From: Capitulum mitella
Lineage: Eukaryota > Arthropoda > Thecostraca > Pollicipedomorpha > Pollicipedidae
DNA length: 64,000 nt
Assembly (NCBI GenBank): GCA_030062745.1
Contig: CP099842.1
Span: 23,221,822-23,285,821 of the forward strand
Reading direction: 5' to 3'
The stretch's first letter is position 1, and each line of letters opens with the position of its first letter. Shown here in pieces: positions 36,270 to 48,344 of this stretch. The translations under genes and the position numbers were made by a program. Below the pieces are notes generated by a model. It made no database searches, had not been told where the DNA came from, and was given only the letters and a program-made list of their open reading frames with translations.

Positions 36270-39200
36270 GAACTGGAAACTAATGGGATACAACCCGGCA
36301 ATCACCATTTATTGCGTGGTTATGCTCATCACGTTTATAACTCGGAAAACTGGTGCTAACCATACCCATGGCAACGCTACCAACATTGACTCACTTTAAA
36401 GAGAAAATGTTCATGTCAATCTCTTCCTAACCCAAACTGCTGAGTTTCCGTACTTCGATCTACATGTTGCATGACAAAGAACGGGACCTATCGGTAAAGA
36501 TGGGCGAGGTTTCAGATTAGACCATGTTAGCTAGGAAGCCATGTAAATGTGCATGATACTTCCAGCCCGTGCTGAAAGCAAGACAAGCAAAAGAAATGTG
36601 TACGCGAATGGCGGATTTTTTGTTGCTCTTCTGATCGCAGCTTTTCACCCGTAAATCGGACTTTTGACACGACTGTTTATGAATTTCCAGCCAACCTGTG
36701 ACCGGCCACAATAAAGAGAGGCTTGTCTCAGTCAGTCCAGGTTGCGGAAGAACGAAAAGCAACCAAACGTCGAAGTCATGAAATTTGCCGTTGAACTGGA
36801 TAGGTCGGCAATCGATGAACATTTATGAAAAAAAACATTAATTGCGTAAGCCGTGCACCCACATTCGACTCCAGTATTGTTATGTTGTTGTGTTGCTCCC
36901 AAAAGGCTACATATAACTGATGAATTGGTTCTTATTTTGGTTTGTGTTCTTTCGCGCTAATCGATCTCCCCAGGTGACCAACCTAAATTCGTCAGTAGTT
37001 TGGAGGGAGTTTTGTATTTGTGAGGCTGATAAATAATTTCTTTTTCTGATTCTGCCTTTCAGGCAGCAAAGACTAACAGGCATTGTTTTACCCTGGAAAA
37101 ATCCCAAATTAAGAAAAACTTTCTCCAGAATCATAGAGACAAGTATGTGGCCGTTGAATTACGGAAAACTGAAAGTAAGATAACTTATTTTAGATAAAAA
37201 AAAACACGCTCGAATTTCCTTCTTTTCTCCGCAGTCTCGAAATGCCGGCAAAACCACAGGGATACAACACCAGAATTTACCAAAAGGAGCGGGATACGGC
37301 ATTTTAAGCTCATCTTTTGTACAATGTACACAAAACGCTTTTCCAAACACACCGTGGTCCTTCTAAAAAGACGTCGAAACTTATATGCCAAAACAATGCA
37401 CATTTTTATGGTATAAGTTGCACTTTGTGATGTACAGTTTTCGCGGTTGTGATGAAGTGCTGTTTAGAGTCCTTCAACTGGTTTCAAATATTGCAGAATT
37501 ATGGGAGAGGTTATGCAGAACAATTTGAATGGCACAGTACTGATGCCGGAAAATCGGGAACTTTTGAATATGGTATCGTGCATTACAAGGGAGACAGGAC
37601 GGATAAAAGGATGATACAAAGACCGCCACCAGCAGGTTCCTGAACACAGACCCAGCTAGCGCTACTCTAACTCTCCGTGGAGTTCTACGGCATCACCATG
37701 GTGCCGTTTTGCGCGGTCAAGGCCAAGAGTCTTCCGGCTGGCGCCAGGTGGGCATTCACCGTTGACGCAGTCGAGAGCCGCACAATGGTATCAGTCCTGG
37801 CATCCGGAGACGTAAGCGGCGCGGCAGGGTGCCGACGCTCAGCGCCAGAAGAGCGGCCGACGACCGCCGCTTATGGCCGCCGCGCCCCATGTATCAGGAA
37901 GTGCCCATTTTCCCGCGACGCTAATGGGATATAACCCGGCAAATCACCATTTACCGCGTGGTTATGCTCATCACGTTTACTCTCGATCGCCGCTGCAGCG
38001 GTAGCCGGAGAAAAGAAAGCCGGTGATAAAGGAGCCGCGTAAACAGCGTCTGCTCTGATGGACACCATTCAGATTATGGAAATGTCTGCTGTTTGCGTCA
38101 TTTCACACCCACAAGAACACGCTGAAACAAACAAAAATCAAGTACGTTTTCCGCCATTTCGTCACTTTCTCAGTTTGAACACAGTGTTCTTTGGCCCAAC
38201 ATTATCCATGAAAGTAGGAGCCTTGCATAGAATCGGACGCAGTGGAGAGACTGGGGAAGTTGTCCACCGACCAACTGACACCATGTGGCGTCTTGTGTAT
38301 ATTCGGGCACACAGTGCAGTGCCACGGACCGGAGATCTTGTGTCTTTCAGAAGCGAAAAATAAGAAAACGTTCTTTTGGGTGAAACGAATAAAAACAACG
38401 GCATACAGAATCATCAGGCGGATATGCGCGACAAAACTGCGTAACATTAAAAATCTTCTGTCTACACAAACGGCACAAGCAAAACTGCCGTGAACAGTCG
38501 TTACGTTCGGCTCACGTTTTGTTGAAGTTGTAGAGAGACACTCCCACCCACAACGTTCCCAGCATGAGTAGCAGGAACAGAAGGCTGTTCTCCCTGTGGC
38601 ACTCGAGAACTGCCGTCTCTGTGTTGTTCACAGCATCATATGACGTCACATTCTGCTCCTGGCTGCTATTCATGCACGCAGGCGACCAGTAGTTCTTTCT
38701 GAAAATCTAAACAGAAACCTATGTTAGTAACATTGGAATGCTGCAATGACGGCTGAAGTAAAGTAACCGACAAAAAAACGAACCGTTGCTGTGCCATTCC
38801 GTACATGAAAATTATCATACTACCTTTTGCAATAAAAAATGGGCAGACGTGTCAAGTAAACCAACGATGATGTATGTATTTCCTCCGCTACAGTACTTAT
38901 CTGGTTACCGGACCTCAGGATGGTTTGAGGTAAGAAGTTACACTTCTTGGCAAACGTCGCATGGAGCGGGTTGGTAAACCACAATTTTCATAGCAAGAGA
39001 TACACTCAGGACACTGCCGCATGGCACCAACAGCCACGATTACGGACAAGATACCTTGTGACAACCAACCTTGCGTTATTCTAAAAAAGTACGGATTCAT
39101 CGTTCCCGACATTCCAGAACGACTCTTGGAAAAGAGAGAGAAATAATGGACCGGGGAGGGGCAACTTACCGACCACTGCATCGCGGGACGCGTCCACACA

Positions 39201-42200
39201 GAAGGCGATGGAGATGAAGATGGCGAAGATCTCCTCCGTGGATCGGGTGGACCACCGCATGAGCCGAGACACGTCGAACACGCTGTACAGCACGATGAAG
39301 AAGGAATTCCACAGCCCCACGGCGCAGTACATGGAGAAAAAGTCGATCACAAAGTCCTCACATATGGTATGGATAACTGGAACAGAAACAAAGACATGAT
39401 ATGAGTCTGTAGTAGATATTAGAATACTGATAATGGAAAAAGTAATATCCGTAGAATACATGGAGCCACGAAAGAAGCAAAAGCGTTTCCTGAACTGCAC
39501 AACCCATGATAATGATCTCATCTGAGGTTCGTTTAGTGGGAGCAGCCGTGGTTCATTTCAATTGCCCAAGGCCTTTTCATCTGGTTGGCACTGCCATATC
39601 TCCGTGTGCAACCCAAAAGTAGCGAATTACTGTCCCTGGGAACGTGTCGCGATCTCGATTTTCCGCATTTATTCTGCAACGAAATGCAACTTTTGTGTTC
39701 TCCTTAGCCCCGCACCGCCTGGGGAGTGTCAAATACGGCACCCCGTCGATTTTTAAGGAATAACTTCTGAACCATTAAAACCAACCCGCCCAAACTTTCA
39801 GCATCCATTCATCAATCAATTTTACATATTTTGATATCAAAACGATTTCCATGCTAGGTCAGGTTATGGAGACATGACGTCATACGTGAATCCATGCATG
39901 GTTTCGTCTCTTCGGGCAGTAGCGCGAACACGCTTCGTTTTTTAATAATATCCGCGGATATAATGCATGGATTATTTGGATTTACATAGGACACGGTCCT
40001 CGAAAGGATAAACAACCGTGACACGTCAACATTGGAGGTCATGCTAGGTCACATCGTGATGACAGTGGAACCGATTTGCATTGTGGATGGTAGAAGTGGT
40101 TGTCGCTGACGTAACCCGTCGTTCAAGCCAGACAAACAAATCTATGTACGCCTCTTAGCAAGATTTACCAAATTCAACGTGAGGTCATGTCAGTTCACGT
40201 CATAGGTTGACGCCAAAACGAATGAGCTTACTTAGCTTCCTGTAGAAAATTTGTCTTAGATTTGTTTTGGCAGAGGACTACATGAAAAAGAACACAGTGC
40301 GACTTTCTGTTGCCTGCATGATGTGGTACCCGCACAGTATCAAATAAAAAATCATTAATAAGGTTATAACTAAACAACCCTGCAACCTAGCTGCCTTACA
40401 TTGCTGTTGCTCTGAAAGAAATATACATCGAAAAAATAAGCTTACTCGATGTGTTTATCTAATTCAAGCTAGTTTCTGCAGCAAAGTTGATTCATAAGCA
40501 GTCTACGCATTACCACTAGCTTGAAGCCGTTAGTCCATCATGTTGTCATTACAGAGGGTTCAACGAGATGGGACTTTTGAGGTAGCCGGCTAAAGGGCTA
40601 ACTGCCGTTCGAATCGCTAAAACCGGTCCGATGTTTTCATAAGCATTCTAGTTTATAAATTTATGAAATTCATAAACATTCTATGCATTATCATCTGTTT
40701 GGTGCATTTGGCCCCAGCTGTTATGTCATTACAGAGGTCAACAACAGAGGACTTTTGAGAGAGTCGGCTGAGAGGCTTATGACCGCCGCTCGAATTACTA
40801 AGATCGGCCCGATGTTTTCCGAAATGCACGATGGGTTCAAACGCTGTCCAGCAGCCAGTCAGCGCTGGATTAACCTATGACTAAAACATCACGCGTTTGT
40901 ACAGTAACAGTACATCTCGCCTTTAACCCTATTCCCGGAGGGCTAGACGGTATGGTCGATTCCCGGCAGGCGGCGGCGGATTCGGCCCCCTCGAGATCTC
41001 GAGAACTACTCGTCCGATTTCATCGCAACAAACGGCAATCGATTTGCCGTCACGTGAACTACATTTTTATAAAAAAAGAAATTTTCAAAATTTTGAAATT
41101 TGTGAATACAGGGGGGCAAAAATGTCAAAATGGGGGGTACCTTTGGACTTCTTATAACTCCATTATTTATGGACCGATCTCAATGAATTTAAACTACAAT
41201 TAAGGTAATTTAAGGTCAAAGATCGTCAGCTGATCTGAAGAACATGTCACCATGACAGTTCTCCCATTTCCATGTCCCTGGCACCGCCTATGCTAACATA
41301 CAAACAATGTAATATGACCTGTACTTCTTCAGCATAACATGACTAGTAGAAGTTAAAAGTGTTTATAGTTTTTCTGTTTATTCAGTTTTTGAAAAACTAA
41401 TCCTCCTATTTTCGAAACCCTGTGAACGCCTACGATTTTTTTCTCAAAATTTCAAAAGTATGGACCACTGGCAACATTCCCATTTATAATCTCTCGATTG
41501 ATGCCAATTTCATTAAAATCGGTTCATAAACAGCAGAGTTATAGCAAATCCAAAAATATCCCCTCTTTTAACTTTTTTGCCCCTGTACCCCCATCCCTTT
41601 CAAAATTTTGAAAACTTCTGTTTATGAAATGTAGTTCACGTCATGGCAAATCGAACGCTGTTTGATGCGAAGAAATTGGGTATGTAGTTCTCGAGATCTC
41701 AAAGGGGGCTGAATCCGCCCCCGCCGAGAATGGGTCATATCGTCTAGCCCTCCGGGAATATAATAATTAACCCTAATCCCATATTGAATAGTGGGCTTCA
41801 GAAATTTCCTTCGGATTTTCGCTCTCCATTTCTATGGTTTTTGAAGCAACTTCAAGAAACTTAGTGACTTTTCCCACCCAAGTCTTGCTATGCGTTGCGC
41901 CGAGTTTTCATAATGTTATTTTGCTCAGGGGCGGAGCCACGTTTTTTGGAGGACCTCAGACCATTTTTGTCACTGTAAAAGGTAAAAGAAACAGAGCTGT
42001 TCGATTTATAGTTTTTAATGCAAATTTAAGACTTTGCATGAGTGTTGAGGTAGTTGAGCAAACATTTAAAAGTACTTTTGTTAGGTCACTTGACAAGTTC
42101 AGCTCAAGGTCAAATGTGAAAACTCAGTTCAATGTAAATATTTTCACACCAATTTTAAAAGTCCAAAATCAGGAATGCATCTGACTCATAAAAGTATCCA

Positions 42201-45200
42201 ATAGTTGTGCTTGAGGCTTCAGGTTGATACCACGTCGGGTCACGGAGCTATGACGTAAAATGTCCGTGCACGTAGCCTATATCATGACGGCCATAAACAA
42301 TAATTTTAGAAATATAATTATTTTAGATCACTAGAAATGTTTTCTATACTATAAAACTCAAGGTCATTCAATTCAATGGTCGTAAGTTACCCGGATGAAC
42401 ATCCGACCATAACAGTTCCCCTTTTTCATCTTCCTGACACCGCCTGTGCCAACATTATGGAAGGAATGTTATAAGGTTTGTACTCCTTAAAGATAACCTA
42501 CGTAAAAGCTGAAAAATTCTCAAACTTCATGTTAATTCAGTTTTCCAAAAATATCCCTCCAAGCTTCCATACTGTGTTAGGCCTATGAATTTTCTGAAAA
42601 TTCCAAATGTATCGGCTAATGGGAACAGTCCCACAGAACAGCTCTTGGTTCACGCCGATTGCATCAAATTCGGTCAATAGCAGAATTAGAATAACTCAAA
42701 AATATCCCATTCCGGATTCCTTCTTCCCTTTGTATCTACTCTTTTCATTTCATTTCATTACATTTTCAAAACTTTTCATCATAAAAAATACAGTTTACGA
42801 CACGGAGAATCGATTGCCATTTGTTGCAATGAAATCGGATGGGTAGTTCTCGAGATCTCGGGAAGGAGGAAATAAGTCCCCTCCCCATACGGAAATGCGT
42901 CCCAAGGTTATGAGTACGGAAATTAGGATTGAGCGAGTGAGCGTGACCAAAGGATACATTAAAACATTTGGCAATGTTTTGCTCTCTTCAGCAAAACATA
43001 CAGTTTTGCGATGCTGTTTCGCGCCCGTAAAAAGGCTACGTCAGGTCATACCCAGCCAGACTGTTTAATGCCCTGGTGTCTAGCAGTGCCATAAAACTCA
43101 GATTAAACGCCTTCGTTTAATCCCTGGCCAAACAGAAAATTCACCCGTCCATTTTCCGTCACGACAGCCTATCGATCGCCGATAAAATCGGCCATCGTCC
43201 TTGCCTCTCCCGGACAGCTTTTCGCTGGGAACCGAACACCACTAAACGCCGTCTCAGCTGTCGGATTTCCATGAAGAGGACGCACGCCCTTTCACAGACA
43301 CTAGTTCAACCTCCCCGCTGCGCTCTCGTGGACCATGCTCCTGCCTATCGTTCCCGACGACCAAGAGCCGACGACCAGTCCCGTCCACCTGATCGTCGCC
43401 AGCGAATAATCGATTCGCGCGCTGAATTTCATCGCGCTGGCATAATCTGTTCGGAAGAGTTGTTAATACAAGCCGGATGTTCATCAATCAAAGATACGAT
43501 GGTAAAGGGAGATAACTCAACCACTGCAGGGTGGTGAGGTGAGAAAACCTCCCAGTCCCAGTTTTCATGTGAGAAGGTGACCAACTGCACACTGGTGGGG
43601 CGTGCACGTCTGCAAAGTTATATCGAAATTATGACAACTTGGCTTTCATAATGAAGTAAGATTTTTTTTTTGTGAGGACGTTAACGCTCCGTCTTGGATA
43701 GATGATACAGAAGCCAAACGAAAATCATGGTCATGTTGCTGTGTAAAATGTCACAGGAAAACGTACCAAAGTTTCGGCGTAGATTACCAATGCGTAGAAA
43801 CTTCTCATACAAATCACTAGAAAGACAGCTCTGAACTGCAACGTCCAACGACTCACTTTTGATGTAGATGGCTAGTGGCGCCGTGGTGAGCAGCACCATC
43901 AAAGGCTGGCCGCCAAACACAAAGAAAAACAGCCCGCCCAGCGTCTGGCCGAGAATGACCTTCTTCACATCTGAAAAACAGCGTAAGGACGTATTGCTTC
44001 GGTGAATCTCGAGACTGACATCGCTCTGAGCAGCCGTCGTTCCCAGAGACTCTGTGTCACACATAAAGGAACCTAGGTTCGGTCATAAAAGCGTCGACAG
44101 TACAGGATCTGTCTTAGCCCTCCCATACAATGCAAAATATAAAGAAAACATCACGCTGCGAAGTGTATATTCCTTTGGGCATTACAGCAGACTCCCATCG
44201 CATACCGCCGGCTGTTTGCTTTTACGACGGTGTTTTTCACATTCGAGTTATGAGGCTGAAACGGCATTGCACCTCGTATCCCGAGACCCAACGCAACTTT
44301 TGGGCTTTTCAACGGCCATTAATAGTCCATCACGCGGCGACCCAGGATGTAATTCATTTGTCGGCGTTAAGGCTAACGGTAACACCACAAATCAGGGCAG
44401 TAAATGGTATGGTATGGTACTGACGTAGGAACCGTGTAAGTGAACGGTTTGCCATCCAAAAACATGATTACAAAGCTCAGAGATAGGTGGCCAACAAAGT
44501 TCCAGTATCGTGACTGGACGGGAGAGTGAGGGAGACAAAAGGATTCGACCGAGTGAGCAATGTGCTCTTCGTCTTCATTAATTGATGTTACGAGAGACCA
44601 GTCCATTAGTTTTGCTCGATTAAAATGGATGGCCATCCAGAGGATGTTTCCATTTGTCTCTTTCACAGCTAGGTTTTGAATGCGTAAGGTAGACTTTTGT
44701 CTATAGGGTATAAGGTATATTTTGGGTCATGTTTTACAGCATATATATCATAAAGTGATTTTAGAAACGTCTTTTGTAGAGCCCAAGCTGATTTCATCCC
44801 CGGAAGATTCCGCAACAGGCCGTCTGTGAGTTCAAAACTACCCGACATTTTGGTCTGATAGTGCTTCATCAGTTCGCATGAAGCTGTGGTTTTTGTTTAG
44901 ACGCAGCTATACGCCTTCTAAAGCAAGCCTAGGAAAAGTTCTTCGCCAGTTGAAAACAAAAGACTTCGGGAAGTTTGAGCAAAATACATGTAAAAGACAC
45001 TTTAAAACGACAAATTTACTCGGGGCATTTAAAAATAATAATAACGGCTATTTCGAGGGAATGTGGGAACATTTCAGGCATCTATTTTGCAGTGCCACAA
45101 GAAAGGACCCAAATACTGAATAATATCTACGTAGTCCCAGACCCGGGTACGGATATGCAAAATCGAAGTCCGCCACTGGTAGCCGAAAAAAATCTGCTGC

Positions 45201-48200
45201 AACATTTCTTCATTACACTAGTCGACACTAACCACTACTGGGAACAAGACTATTGCCATTCCAAACACTAGATGAAAGTATGCTTTTGAATAGTAACGAG
45301 AACCAAGCAGCGCATCTAATTATTGTAGCCAAACTTTGAATGAAAGCCTTTTCATTCATATCCGAAAAACCTTCACCGCGACACGTCTGTTAGGATACAG
45401 AAGTAAATGTGTCTCATGATAACTCAACAGCCAAGAAGGACAATTACTAGTTCCTGTAACTGCGGGAAATACAAAAATAGTCTCAACTGACTGAGACAAA
45501 AAATGATAACTGAATCACCATGATGTCACCCTCCAGTGTGGTAGGTCAACAATTTAGAACGCTAAACGTACTGCCGACAGTAACAAAACATGAGGCATCA
45601 AACATTAAAACAAAAGTGAAGGAAAACCAACATGAAAAAACAACAGCAACATCAACGAGAACACGAATTAACAGTTCTGTTAACGAAGAGCGCTGTTAAA
45701 CGTTCGACGACAAATGAGAACCACTGATTCTGATTAGGGATTGCAAATGCCGGCACCAGTGATCAAAAGCCTTTCATTACGGTAACGAACGGGAAAATTC
45801 TAAACGCTGCACCCGACGCGACGTTTGCTGTCAGCTCAGGCGAGTCACGCACGGCGCGGCGCGAACCGACGGCTCAACAATGAAAAAATCGGCGCCGACT
45901 TCGGCGGCCGGGCGAGGCACATGCGCGTGCGAAACCGAAAAATAAGCAGCGGCTGTGTCGCACCGGCGGCTTCCCTCTCAAAGAGGCCGTAGCGCCGCCG
46001 GCTAATTAGGTCAATTGACATTCAGGCGGCGAGCGAGCGGCCGCCAGCGGCCGGACCAGTGATTACCAGCCGCCGCCGCTCGGCCGCGCTGGCCCGGACC
46101 GCGCGCGCATTGATTTTATATAGCGGCCGTAATGCGGGCTCGTCTGTTGAAGGCGATGGTGACGATGATGACACCGATCTGGAGGCCACGAGTGCTGTCA
46201 ATACGCGGCCCGAGCCAGGGACCTCCGGGTGACCGCCGTCCGCTGCAGAGCACGACGTATACGCCGCGGAGGCGAGTGCCGGCTCCAGGGTCAAATTGGT
46301 CGCTGGGTTAAGGGGGAGGGGGTAGAACCGTGCCCGTGGACTCAAACGCAGGCTACGTATGCGATTAAAACTGACCTTCCCCAAATACACATGCTGCGCT
46401 TGCTATACGCGGAGTGCCTATGATCTTCATAAACTACTACAATCAGGTATTGGCAACAAAGATAAACATCTCCCGGTATGTCACAGAATGCTCACAAACA
46501 CAGTGCATTTTAATGCCTGGAAGAAGCACAGAGCAACGAGCATATAGTATTCAAACTCTGAGGTGCTTTATTGTTGTCAGCAACTTAACAGAACTAACCC
46601 TGGGGAAAGGAAGTACATCAAATCACTGGGTAAACACGGTAAACATCTCACCTATTTTGCCGTCTGTGTTATGGTCATTAAGAATGCCAAAAGCTATGGC
46701 AGGGAGGATGCAGGCGAAGTACAAGAAGAAAGTAGTAGATATCGTCTTTTGTAGAGTCTTATTGCCAACAAAGCCATCCACGAAATCCTGTTAAAACAGA
46801 CCGGCATCAATCCAGCATACAAAACAAAGCAGAAATTGAGCAGTGAGTGGGTTGCCAATCTATGTAGTACTTGTATAAATACAAACACAGCAGTCAGAAA
46901 AATACCAGAGGCTAACTTTGCCAGAATGAAGCGTGCAAGAAGAGGTTAAAATACAGCCTGCGTGTCATTCACAGTGGACCAGAGTACACAATCCCTCCCT
47001 TGCCAATTTCACCCAAATGTCTGCTTAAGCCTCTCTAACTAAATAGCGAATAGATTGAGCCATAAATCATAGCCGAACCAAAACAAGCGCCACCACTTTC
47101 GCGCCAGAACAACTCCCTCCCACCCATGCAAGAGGCCCTGAATTGCCGTGAAGGCATGGCAGAGCAGAGTGCGAATCTCCGACCGGAAAGTGCCTGTATA
47201 CAGCCGGGAGCGGCTGACGATGTCTACCTGCACGTAGAAGGCAGCCCTCCTTCGCAGATCGTCCCGCAGTCCTCGACCGAACGAACACAGTTTCTCACTC
47301 TCCTGGCGGTCAACGGAAACAGGGTGGTGAGATGCTGCGGAGAGCGTCGTGCTAAAGTGTAGCGTAAAAGATCAGCCACGAACTCGGACGCCCTGCTTGT
47401 GCACCATATTTTAATGCGGCGCTGGGGTGCGAAGAGGGTGTCACCAGAGTTTCTATTTCTATTCTATTTCTGTATTATTTATCCTCTTCTTCATTTTATC
47501 CGTTTTTATATTATTTATTTCTTCTTTATTATTTATATGTTATTTTGTATATTATATATCTATATATTATTTCTATTCTATTCTAAGCGCGATCTAAACG
47601 AGAGATGCCAGACGACCTGTCTCGAAAGTTTGTCTTCTGTTCTCTTAAGCTGTTTGGAGCGAGAACAAGATTGCTGGTCTCCGTGCGGGAGGACACGAAA
47701 TATTTCGGGGAAACGCCGGAAAATTAAATAAGGCGGCTACTTTTCGGTAGGAACTGGGGCCCAGAAATTACGACCACTTAAATCGCTATTTGTCTAAACA
47801 TATCAAAATATATAGGGGACATATAATTCGTCATAGCAGATAACTAACGTACCCGCAGTCTCGCGTAACTCACTGCATACTCCACTGCAATGAGTTTATA
47901 CAAAATAACCGGACGGATGTGTGCATGATGAGAGCTATAGACATGACTAGCCATCTGTCATTAGAAACCAGTCATCATCTCACAGAAGACTTAATGCGTC
48001 ACGAATTGCAAAAATAGCCCGACATTACTCAAGATGCTTTTATCACCCAAAATTATTACTATTAGTGCCTCAAGTGCTGCACCAAAAACACGAAAATGAT
48101 CCTGACCCAAATTACGGCGCTGAGGCCGCTTTCAGTGCGGCCCACGCACCATCACCTGCTGCTGCGGATCGTCCGGCGGCACCGTCACCATCACGCCCTC

Positions 48201-48344
48201 CGACATCATCATCTGCGTCTGCTTGACGATCAGCTGCATGAACTCCTCGTCCGTGTGAGCCTCCATCAACCGCTGTCGCAGGTCCACGTCGGCGATGATG
48301 GTGGCGAACGTGCGGGACGTCTCCAGCGCGTTCTTGGTGCCTTT
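26857..48344 (-). CDS. SLC4A11: SLC4A11-like membrane transporter (12 exons recognised, N-terminus missing)
   Basis: Twelve exons cover about 595 residues: the end of the cytosolic domain and the whole membrane domain, out of about 890 in the human protein. SLC4A11 is a plasma-membrane protein of the SLC4 family that, unlike its relatives, moves H+/OH- (with ammonia-stimulated activity reported) rather than bicarbonate. Marks pointing to SLC4A11 rather than anion exchangers or Na-bicarbonate carriers: [92 protein letters not shown], and the C-terminus [12 protein letters not shown]. The outer loop exon (38516-38706) has three N-glycosylation sequons, fitting the glycosylated extracellular loop of the family. 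The exon preceding KGTKNAL is not recognised. Splice phases agree everywhere except between 39170 and 38706. Introns run to 6 kb, and the gene is CpG-normal unlike the 5' parts of FRG1 and makorin. Confidence 0.94.
27315..27484 (-). CDS. SLC4A11: SLC4A11 exon, [16 protein letters not shown]
   Basis: [36 protein letters not shown] and a last hydrophobic segment ending LLLLLLPI. The acceptor is accggcag and the donor CG/gtgagg. Confidence 0.96.
28969..29164 (-). CDS. SLC4A11: SLC4A11 exon, [14 protein letters not shown] segment
   Basis: [19 protein letters not shown], then [19 protein letters not shown], then [16 protein letters not shown]. The acceptor is attccag and the donor CAG/gtcaga. Confidence 0.95.
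32186..32405. repeat. ATT/TA microsatellite, about 220 bp
   Basis: Interrupted TATAT and ATATTAT tracts including about 40 bp of pure TA, in an SLC4A11 intron (29165-34229). The rest of that intron shows no recognisable gene. Confidence 0.92.
33020..33250. other. GC-rich block with a 15-C run
   Basis: A GC- and CpG-rich island inside an SLC4A11 intron, with a C homopolymer at 33165-33179. It could be an unmethylated regulatory element. No exon is supported. Confidence 0.4.
34230..34403 (-). CDS. SLC4A11: SLC4A11 exon, [13 protein letters not shown] signature
   Basis: [50 protein letters not shown]. The acceptor is gtgtccag and the donor AT/gtgagt. This is the most diagnostic SLC4A11 block. 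Confidence 0.96.
34884..35049 (-). CDS. SLC4A11: SLC4A11 exon, [15 protein letters not shown] segment
   Basis: [18 protein letters not shown], then the membrane segment with [17 protein letters not shown], then MVNNPGNK. The acceptor is gcccgcag and the donor AA/gtaagc. Confidence 0.94.
35506..35612 (-). CDS. SLC4A11: SLC4A11 exon, membrane segment [14 protein letters not shown]
   Basis: [19 protein letters not shown] then [16 protein letters not shown]. The acceptor is gtttcag and the donor C/gtgagt. It overlaps the first copy of a 61-bp tandem duplication. Confidence 0.93.
35600..35715. repeat. 61-bp tandem duplication over an SLC4A11 splice acceptor
   Basis: ctccaggtacgg...accgata.cgtcacc occurs at 35600 and again at 35661. 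The copy nearer the exon contains the acceptor and first codons of exon 35506-35612; the second carries a decayed duplicate. Confidence 0.85.
36208..36265. repeat. (TA)n microsatellite
   Basis: About 58 bp of uninterrupted TA, ending next to a copy of the dispersed repeat at 36280-36337. Confidence 0.95.
36280..36337. repeat. Dispersed repeat, copy 1
   Basis: A stretch of about 57 bp (ctaatgggata.aacccggca ... gcgtggttatgctcatcacg) that recurs at 37921-37979 with very few differences. The flanks do not match. Confidence 0.88.
37921..37979. repeat. Dispersed repeat, copy 2
   Basis: Second copy of the repeat at 36280-36337 in the same orientation, 1.64 kb away in the same SLC4A11 intron. Confidence 0.88.
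38516..38706 (-). CDS. SLC4A11: SLC4A11 exon, glycosylated outer loop and next membrane segment
   Basis: [11 protein letters not shown], then a polar loop with sequons NSS, NVT and NNT, then [19 protein letters not shown]. The donor is AC/gtgagc. The 5' end assumes the acceptor ctgtttag; an alternative tttcag lies 8 bases inside. Confidence 0.88.
39170..39376 (-). CDS. SLC4A11: SLC4A11 exon, membrane segments 3-5
   Basis: [50 protein letters not shown]. The acceptor is ctgttccag. The strongest donor, G/gtaagt, leaves one extra base relative to the next recognised exon (see findings). Confidence 0.92.
40499..40830. repeat. Two-copy tandem duplication, offset 181 bp
   Basis: The segment around tgtcattacagagg at 40544 recurs at 40725, followed in both by gacttttgag, a gtcggct-like segment and ggcccgatgttttc. 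The copies are diverged and non-coding. Confidence 0.75.
40923..41765. repeat. Fold-back element (inverted-repeat copy of a local repeat family)
   Basis: A left arm (40931 to about 41200) and a right arm (about 41470-41760) are reverse complements at roughly three-quarters identity. Both contain attcccggagggctagac, the palindromic gagatctcgagaacta and a gtcatg/cacgtgaactaca segment. The end motif ttaaccctattcccgg is shared with the copies at 41766 and 57130. Confidence 0.8.
41766..42905. repeat. Same repeat family, forward copy
   Basis: Begins ttaaccctaatccc and ends near tagttctcgagatctcggg and a ccctccccatacgg-like segment. Internal blocks (ttgctcaggggcggagccac, aagcttccata, agtttacgac) recur in the copy at 57130-59515. 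No open frame is conserved between copies. Confidence 0.75.
43857..43970 (-). CDS. SLC4A11: SLC4A11 exon, membrane segments 2-3
   Basis: [19 protein letters not shown] and [19 protein letters not shown], the conserved SLC4 substrate-site region. The acceptor is tttttcag and the donor A/gtgagt. Confidence 0.95.
45830..46280. other. GC- and CpG-rich block
   Basis: A dense CpG island-like stretch in the SLC4A11 intron between 43970 and 46652, with ttatatag at about 46115. It could be an internal promoter. No coding block is recognised. Confidence 0.35.
46652..46787 (-). CDS. SLC4A11: SLC4A11 exon, first membrane segment
   Basis: [17 protein letters not shown], then the hydrophobic segment [17 protein letters not shown], then [10 protein letters not shown]. 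The acceptor is ttttaacag and the donor G/gtgaga. Confidence 0.95.
47228..47302 (-). CDS. SLC4A11: SLC4A11 exon, pre-membrane helix
   Basis: 25 codons including [20 protein letters not shown], the conserved amphipathic stretch before the first membrane segment. The acceptor is gaccgccag and the donor CAG/gtagac. Confidence 0.92.
48156..48344 (-). CDS. SLC4A11: SLC4A11 exon, end of cytosolic domain (first recognised exon)
   Basis: 63 codons in phase 0 at both ends: [18 protein letters not shown], then [15 protein letters not shown], then PPDDPQQQ. The acceptor is ctcgccag and the donor CAG/gtgatg. Confidence 0.93.

Noticed and set aside
26857..48344. Anion exchanger or Na-bicarbonate cotransporter (other SLC4 members)
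   Set aside because: Motifs [24 protein letters not shown] and the short C-terminus [11 protein letters not shown] are those of SLC4A11, not of AE or NBC proteins.
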